A stretch of 64,000 nucleotides of DNA from Streptantibioticus parmotrematis (GTDB taxonomy: Bacteria > Actinomycetota > Actinomycetes > Streptomycetales > Streptomycetaceae): the NCBI RefSeq assembly GCF_019890615.1, contig NZ_JAINVZ010000008.1, positions 62,001-126,000 of the forward strand, in the 5' to 3' direction. Made by a program: the position numbers and the translations under genes. A model generated the notes under the pieces. It ran no database searches. It was not told where the DNA came from and saw only the letters and a list, made by a program, of their open reading frames with translations. Of this stretch, positions 60,920 through 64,000 are shown in pieces (the first letter of the stretch is position 1; the number at the start of each line of letters is the position of its first letter).

Positions 60920-61419
60920 CGGGACGCCTCCGGAGCCGCCGTGGCGGGTCGCGGTGCGGTGGCCGGTCGCGTCACCGGAGCCTCCTGCGCTGTCGGGTCC
61001 TGTGCTGTCGAGTCCTGCGTGGTGCGCATTCCTGATCGCTTTCCCTCCGGCGTGTCGGCCCCCGGCCCCGCCCGGTCGGGCGGTGGGCGCTTCCGCGTTT
61101 CCGCGACCGCGCTGCCGGTACCGAACTGCCGGTCCCGGCCCTGGTGAGCCGGCCACGCCCCCGTTTGTCGCGGGTTGTGGCATTGAGTCGACGATTGTGC
61201 GCCAGCCCCGGGGCCTTGTGGCAAGCCCCCCTGTGCGCTATACGTTGAGAGTGGCAAGGAGAGCGCGTTTCTCCTTGCCTTTGTTCTTGTCGACGCCGCC
61301 TTTGTTTTTGGTCCGCTGTTTTTGGTCCGCGCCCAGGAGAGGGTTCCGCGCGTCGCGCCGGGCCCCGGAGGGGTAGGCGGTCGTACGGTCGAATCCCTTC
61401 CCCGGGAGGAGGACCTCCG
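60920..61419. other. 500-base divergent region: rph leader and regulatory element
   Basis: The gap holds no clear gene. Near rph, GTCGGGTCCTGTGCTGTCGA and following repeats of KTCGRGTCCTG encode a low-complexity leader reading in frame with rph. 61255-61330 is T-rich on the plus strand, with GTTTTTGGTCCGC twice in tandem (61303-61327 region). The RAE-like dyad is at 61210-61229. GGGAGGAGG just before 61420 is the ribosome site of the next gene. Confidence 0.55.
61210..61229 (-). promoter_or_regulatory. Rifamycin-associated element (RAE)-like palindrome
   Basis: Minus-strand reading: GGGGCTTGCCACAAGGCCCC, with GGGGCTTG and CAAGGCCCC as near-perfect arms. It resembles the RAE, the conserved inverted repeat described upstream of rifamycin-inactivating genes in actinomycetes and linked to rifamycin induction. 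Consensus is recalled, not looked up. It lies in the right orientation upstream of rph. Confidence 0.65.
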
Positions 61420-61983
61420 ATGCGCAGCGTGACCTGTTCGATGGGTGTCTCGCTCGACGGCTACATCGTCGGGCCGGACGGCGGTTTCAACTGGACGGCG
61501 CCCGACGAGGAGGTCTTCCGGTTCGTCACCGACGAGATCCGTGAGGTCGGCGTCCACCTGCTGGGGCGACGGCTGTACGAGACGATGCTGTACTGGGAGA
61601 CCGCCGACCAGGATCCCTCGCTCGACGACTCCATGCTCGAATGGGCGGCGCTCTGGAAGCCGCTCCCGAAGGTGGTGTTCTCCACCACGCTCTCCACGGT
61701 CCGGGGCGCCGCGCGGCTGGCCTCCGGCGGCCTGGCGGAGGAGATCGAGCGGTTGCGGGCCGAGCCGGGGGAGGGCGACATCGCGATCGGCGGCGCGACT
61801 CTCGCCGCCGAGGCGGCCGCGGCGGATCTGATCGACGAGTACCGGCCCAGGGTGCACCCGGTGCTGGTCGGCGGCGGCATTCCGTTCTTCCCCCGGAACG
61901 AGCGACGGGTGGACCTCGAACTCGTCGAATCCCGCACCTTCGGCTCCGGAGTCGTCCACCTGCGCTACCGCGTGAGGCGCTAG
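61420..61983 (+). CDS. RibD C-terminal / dihydrofolate reductase-like protein
   Basis: A 187-residue NADPH-binding protein of the DHFR-like RibD_C family. MRSVTCSMGVSLDGYIVGPD then LLGRRLYETMLYWE, PKVVFSTTLSTV and the glycine-rich EGDIAIGGATLAAEAAA are the family blocks, ending VLVGGGIPFFP. Substrate unknown; members are usually stand-alone reductases. GGGAGGAGGACC precedes the ATG. Confidence 0.9.
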   Translation: MRSVTCSMGVSLDGYIVGPDGGFNWTAPDEEVFRFVTDEIREVGVHLLGRRLYETMLYWETADQDPSLDDSMLEWAALWKPLPKVVFSTTLSTVRGAARLASGGLAEEIERLRAEPGEGDIAIGGATLAAEAAAADLIDEYRPRVHPVLVGGGIPFFPRNERRVDLELVESRTFGSGVVHLRYRVRR

Positions 61984-62083
61984 CCAACTCGTCCACCGAG
62001 CCGCGCGCCGTCCGCGTTCGTCTCCGGCGCCCCTGGCGCCTCCCGCCCCTGCGGCGACGTGCCGCGGGGGCGGCGGAGGGATG

Positions 62084-62115
62084 TACTAAGGCAGGTTGAT
62101 AAAGTAGCCTTAGTA
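62084..62115. promoter_or_regulatory. MarR-type operator at the start of its own gene
   Basis: TACTAAGGC at 62084-62092 and GCCTTAGTA at 62107-62115 are perfect 9-bp inverted arms with a 14-base spacer that contains TTGATAAAGT. The second arm ends one base before the MarR ATG, so there is no room for a ribosome site: the message is probably leaderless and the regulator blocks its own promoter. The same site would control the exporter downstream. Confidence 0.8.
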
Positions 62116-62116
62116 T

Positions 62117-62557
62117 ATGAGTGATGATCTGAACGCCGATCGCGTCGCGTCGGCCCTGCTGGCGAGCATCAGCGTGCTGGTGCGCCGGGTGCGCCAAGTG
62201 CCGGTCGGTGGCGGGCTGACGATGCCCGAGCGGTCCGCGCTGGCGCTTCTGGAACGGTCGGGTCCCACCACGTCCTCGGCGCTGGCCAAGGAGGCGCAGA
62301 TCACCGCACAGGCCATGGGGGCGACGCTCGGCGCGCTGCGGGACCGCGGCCTGGTCGAGCGCCACCCCGACCCGGAGGACGGCAGGCGCATGGTGCTCAC
62401 GGTGACCGGCGCCGGTCACCAGGCGCTGAAGGACAAACGCAACGCGCGCGCCGAACTCGTCGGCCGGGCCCTGACCGACGGCACGTTCACGCCCTCGGAG
62501 CTGGAGCGGCTGGCGGAGGCGGCGGCGTTGCTCGACCGGCTCGCCCGGCACATCTGA
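62117..62557 (+). CDS. MarR-family transcriptional regulator
   Basis: A 146-residue winged-helix regulator: LTMPERSALALLERSGPTTS, then LAKEAQITAQAMGATLGALR (recognition helix) and GLVERHPDPEDGRRMVLTVT (wing with D-R salt bridge), followed by dimerisation helices. Immediately after its operator palindrome; the MFS exporter gene follows 29 bases later. The usual logic is that a drug or phenolic ligand lifts repression of the exporter. Confidence 0.94.
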   Translation: MSDDLNADRVASALLASISVLVRRVRQVPVGGGLTMPERSALALLERSGPTTSSALAKEAQITAQAMGATLGALRDRGLVERHPDPEDGRRMVLTVTGAGHQALKDKRNARAELVGRALTDGTFTPSELERLAEAAALLDRLARHI

Positions 62558-62586
62558 TGCCGGCGCGACCACGAGGAAGCAGGCTG

Positions 62587-64000
62587 ATGACGGATCCCAC
62601 CGCCTCGCGCGCCCCGCGCCGGTCGCCCGGCGACCGGTACCAGTGGACGGCGCTGACGAACACCACGGCCGCGGTCTTCATGTCCGCGCTCGACGGTTCC
62701 ATCGTGCTGATCGCCCTCCCGGCGATCTTCCGCGGCGTCCACCTGGACCCGCTGGCGCCGGGCAACATCGCCTACTTGCTGTGGATGATCATGGGATATC
62801 GGCTGGTCCAGGCCGTCCTGGTGGTCACGGTGGGGCGGCTGGGCGACATGTACGGCCGGGTGCGGATCTACAACTCCGGATTCGCGGTCTTCACCTTCGC
62901 CTCGGTCCTCCTGTCCTTCGATCCCCTCGACGGCGGCCACGGGGCGATGTGGCTGATCGCCTGGCGGCTGGTGCAGGCCGTGGGCGGCTCGATGCTGACG
63001 GCGAACTCGGCGGCGATCCTGACCGACGCCTTCCCCAAGGAGCGGCGCGGCTTCGCGCTGGGCATCAACCAGGTCGCCGGTCTGGCCGGCATGTTCATCG
63101 GCCTGGTCGCCGGCGGGCTGCTGTCGGCCTGGGACTGGCGTGCCGTGTTCTGGGTGAACGTGCCCGTCGGCGTCTTCTTCACGGTGTGGGCCTACCGCAC
63201 CCTGCGCGAGACCGGCGGGCGCGGCGGCGGCCGGATCGACTGGTGGGGCAACGTCACCTTCGCCGTGGGCCTCAGCGCGGTCCTGATCGCGGTCACCTTC
63301 GGCCTCCAGCCCTACGGCGGGCACACCATGGGCTGGACCGACCCGCTGGTCGACTGGCTGATATCCGGCGGACTCCTGCTGCTGGCGGCGTTCGTCGTCA
63401 TCGAGAACCGTGTCGCGGCACCGATGATCCAGCTGAGCCTCTTCCGCCTGCGGGCCTTCACCTTCGGCAACCTGGCGGGACTCGCCATATCGATCGGCCG
63501 CGGCGGGATGCAGTTCGTGCTGATCATCTGGTTGCAGGGCATCTGGCTTCCGCTGCACGGCTACGACTACGGCGCCACGCCGTTGTGGGCGGGCATCTTC
63601 ATGCTGCCGCTGACCGCCGGATTCCTCGCCGCGGGCCCGGTCTCCGGCTACCTGTCCGACCGGCTCGGCTCCCGGGGGCTGGCGACCGGCGGCGCGCTGC
63701 TGTTCGGCGCGAGCTTCCTGGGCCTGATGCTGCTGCCGATGGACTTCGGTTACGGGACCTTCGCCGTGCTGATCGCGGTCAACGGGATCGCCAGTGGCAT
63801 GTTCGCCTCGCCCAACTCCTCCTCCATCATGGGCAGTGTGCCGGCGCGGTCGCGCGGTGTCGCCTCCGGTATGCGCGCGACCTTCCAGAACTCCGGCACC
63901 GCCGTGTCGATCGGTGTGTTCTTCTCGCTCATGATCGCCGGACTGGCGAGCAGCCTCCCGCACACCCTCGCCGCGGGACTGCGGCAGCAGGGCGTGCCGG
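62587..64000 (+). CDS. DHA2-type MFS drug exporter (runs off the window)
   Basis: At least 471 residues, truncated by the window end. The opening WTALTNTTAAVFMSALDGSI is the D-helix motif of 14-TM exporters (EmrB/QacA type, aspartate in SALDGSIV); GRLGDMYGRVRIYN is MFS motif A and VAGLAGMFIGLVAGGLLSAW (antiporter motif C-like, with FIGLVAGG) follows. About eleven or twelve helices are visible. ATG 62587 is preceded by AGGAAGCAGGCTG. Paired with the MarR regulator; probably exports a small antibiotic or toxic aromatic compound. Confidence 0.92.
   Translation, partial: MTDPTASRAPRRSPGDRYQWTALTNTTAAVFMSALDGSIVLIALPAIFRGVHLDPLAPGNIAYLLWMIMGYRLVQAVLVVTVGRLGDMYGRVRIYNSGFAVFTFASVLLSFDPLDGGHGAMWLIAWRLVQAVGGSMLTANSAAILTDAFPKERRGFALGINQVAGLAGMFIGLVAGGLLSAWDWRAVFWVNVPVGVFFTVWAYRTLRETGGRGGGRIDWWGNVTFAVGLSAVLIAVTFGLQPYGGHTMGWTDPLVDWLISGGLLLLAAFVVIENRVAAPMIQLSLFRLRAFTFGNLAGLAISIGRGGMQFVLIIWLQGIWLPLHGYDYGATPLWAGIFMLPLTAGFLAAGPVSGYLSDRLGSRGLATGGALLFGASFLGLMLLPMDFGYGTFAVLIAVNGIASGMFASPNSSSIMGSVPARSRGVASGMRATFQNSGTAVSIGVFFSLMIAGLASSLPHTLAAGLRQQGVP

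Noticed and set aside
1-64000. RNA genes, CRISPR arrays, transposons, riboswitches
   Set aside because: I looked for CCA-ended cloverleaf patterns, regularly spaced repeats, transposase motifs and known riboswitch cores and saw none I could support by eye; a covariance-model scan would be decisive.

Overview
The window is very GC-rich DNA with actinomycete gene style: GTG starts, ATGA overlaps, Tat signals and lipoboxes, several two-component systems and MsiK-type sugar transporters that lack their own ATPase. It most resembles Streptomyces or a close relative. I saw no rRNA, tRNA, CRISPR array, transposase or phage gene. Identities come from motifs and family knowledge; no database search was run.

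Layout. (1) 1-7.2 kb: the end of a sulfonate/taurine-type ABC importer with a flavin (LLM) monooxygenase, then an NAD(P)-binding protein and a self-contained P450 electron chain (ferredoxin reductase, CYP105-like P450, 3Fe-4S ferredoxin). (2) 7.3-19.2 kb: a DosR/OsdR-type dormancy and hypoxia island with three universal stress proteins, a DevS-like GAF kinase, a DevR-like regulator, an Acg-type nitroreductase, phosphoketolase, an Rv1733c-like membrane protein, a DedA protein and a molybdate-binding TOBE protein. A repeated near-palindrome in its control regions is probably the regulator's box. (3) 19.6-25.9 kb: a ROK regulator, a sugar ABC importer and a GH13 alpha-glucosidase, followed by a prolyl aminopeptidase. 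(4) 27.0-31.3 kb: efeUOB iron uptake with two DmdR/IdeR-type iron boxes and a strong terminator.

(5) 31.4-41.1 kb is the most novel-looking segment: a DUF1152 protein and a HemN-like radical SAM enzyme, divergent from an operon of MFS - ATP-grasp - ATP-grasp - MFS, then a FemAB/GNAT-fold acyltransferase. Three of its genes carry the rare TTA leucine codon. The 650-bp divergent region holds a triple 26-bp repeat that can form GAAA-loop hairpins, and an operator-like palindrome. It looks like a bldA-dependent cluster for a small amide- or peptide-like metabolite that I cannot match to a known product.

(6) 41.2-47.6 kb: a BlaI-type repressor with an M56 protease, and a probable target region with a membrane protein divergent from a glycosyltransferase and polysaccharide deacetylase. 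Three matching 13-bp dyads tie these together. An aminoglycoside/hydroxyurea-type kinase and a small secreted protein follow. (7) 47.7-53.3 kb: a YtrA-type GntR regulator with two ABC systems and a DUF2079 membrane protein, linked by three copies of one palindrome. (8) 53.3-64 kb: a YbdK-type carboxylate-amine ligase, a DUF5133 protein, an OmpR/histidine kinase pair, a probable VIT-family gene remnant, small unknown genes, a rifampin phosphotransferase with an RAE-like palindrome upstream, a RibD-C/DHFR-like protein, and a MarR regulator with a 14-TM drug exporter that runs off the end.
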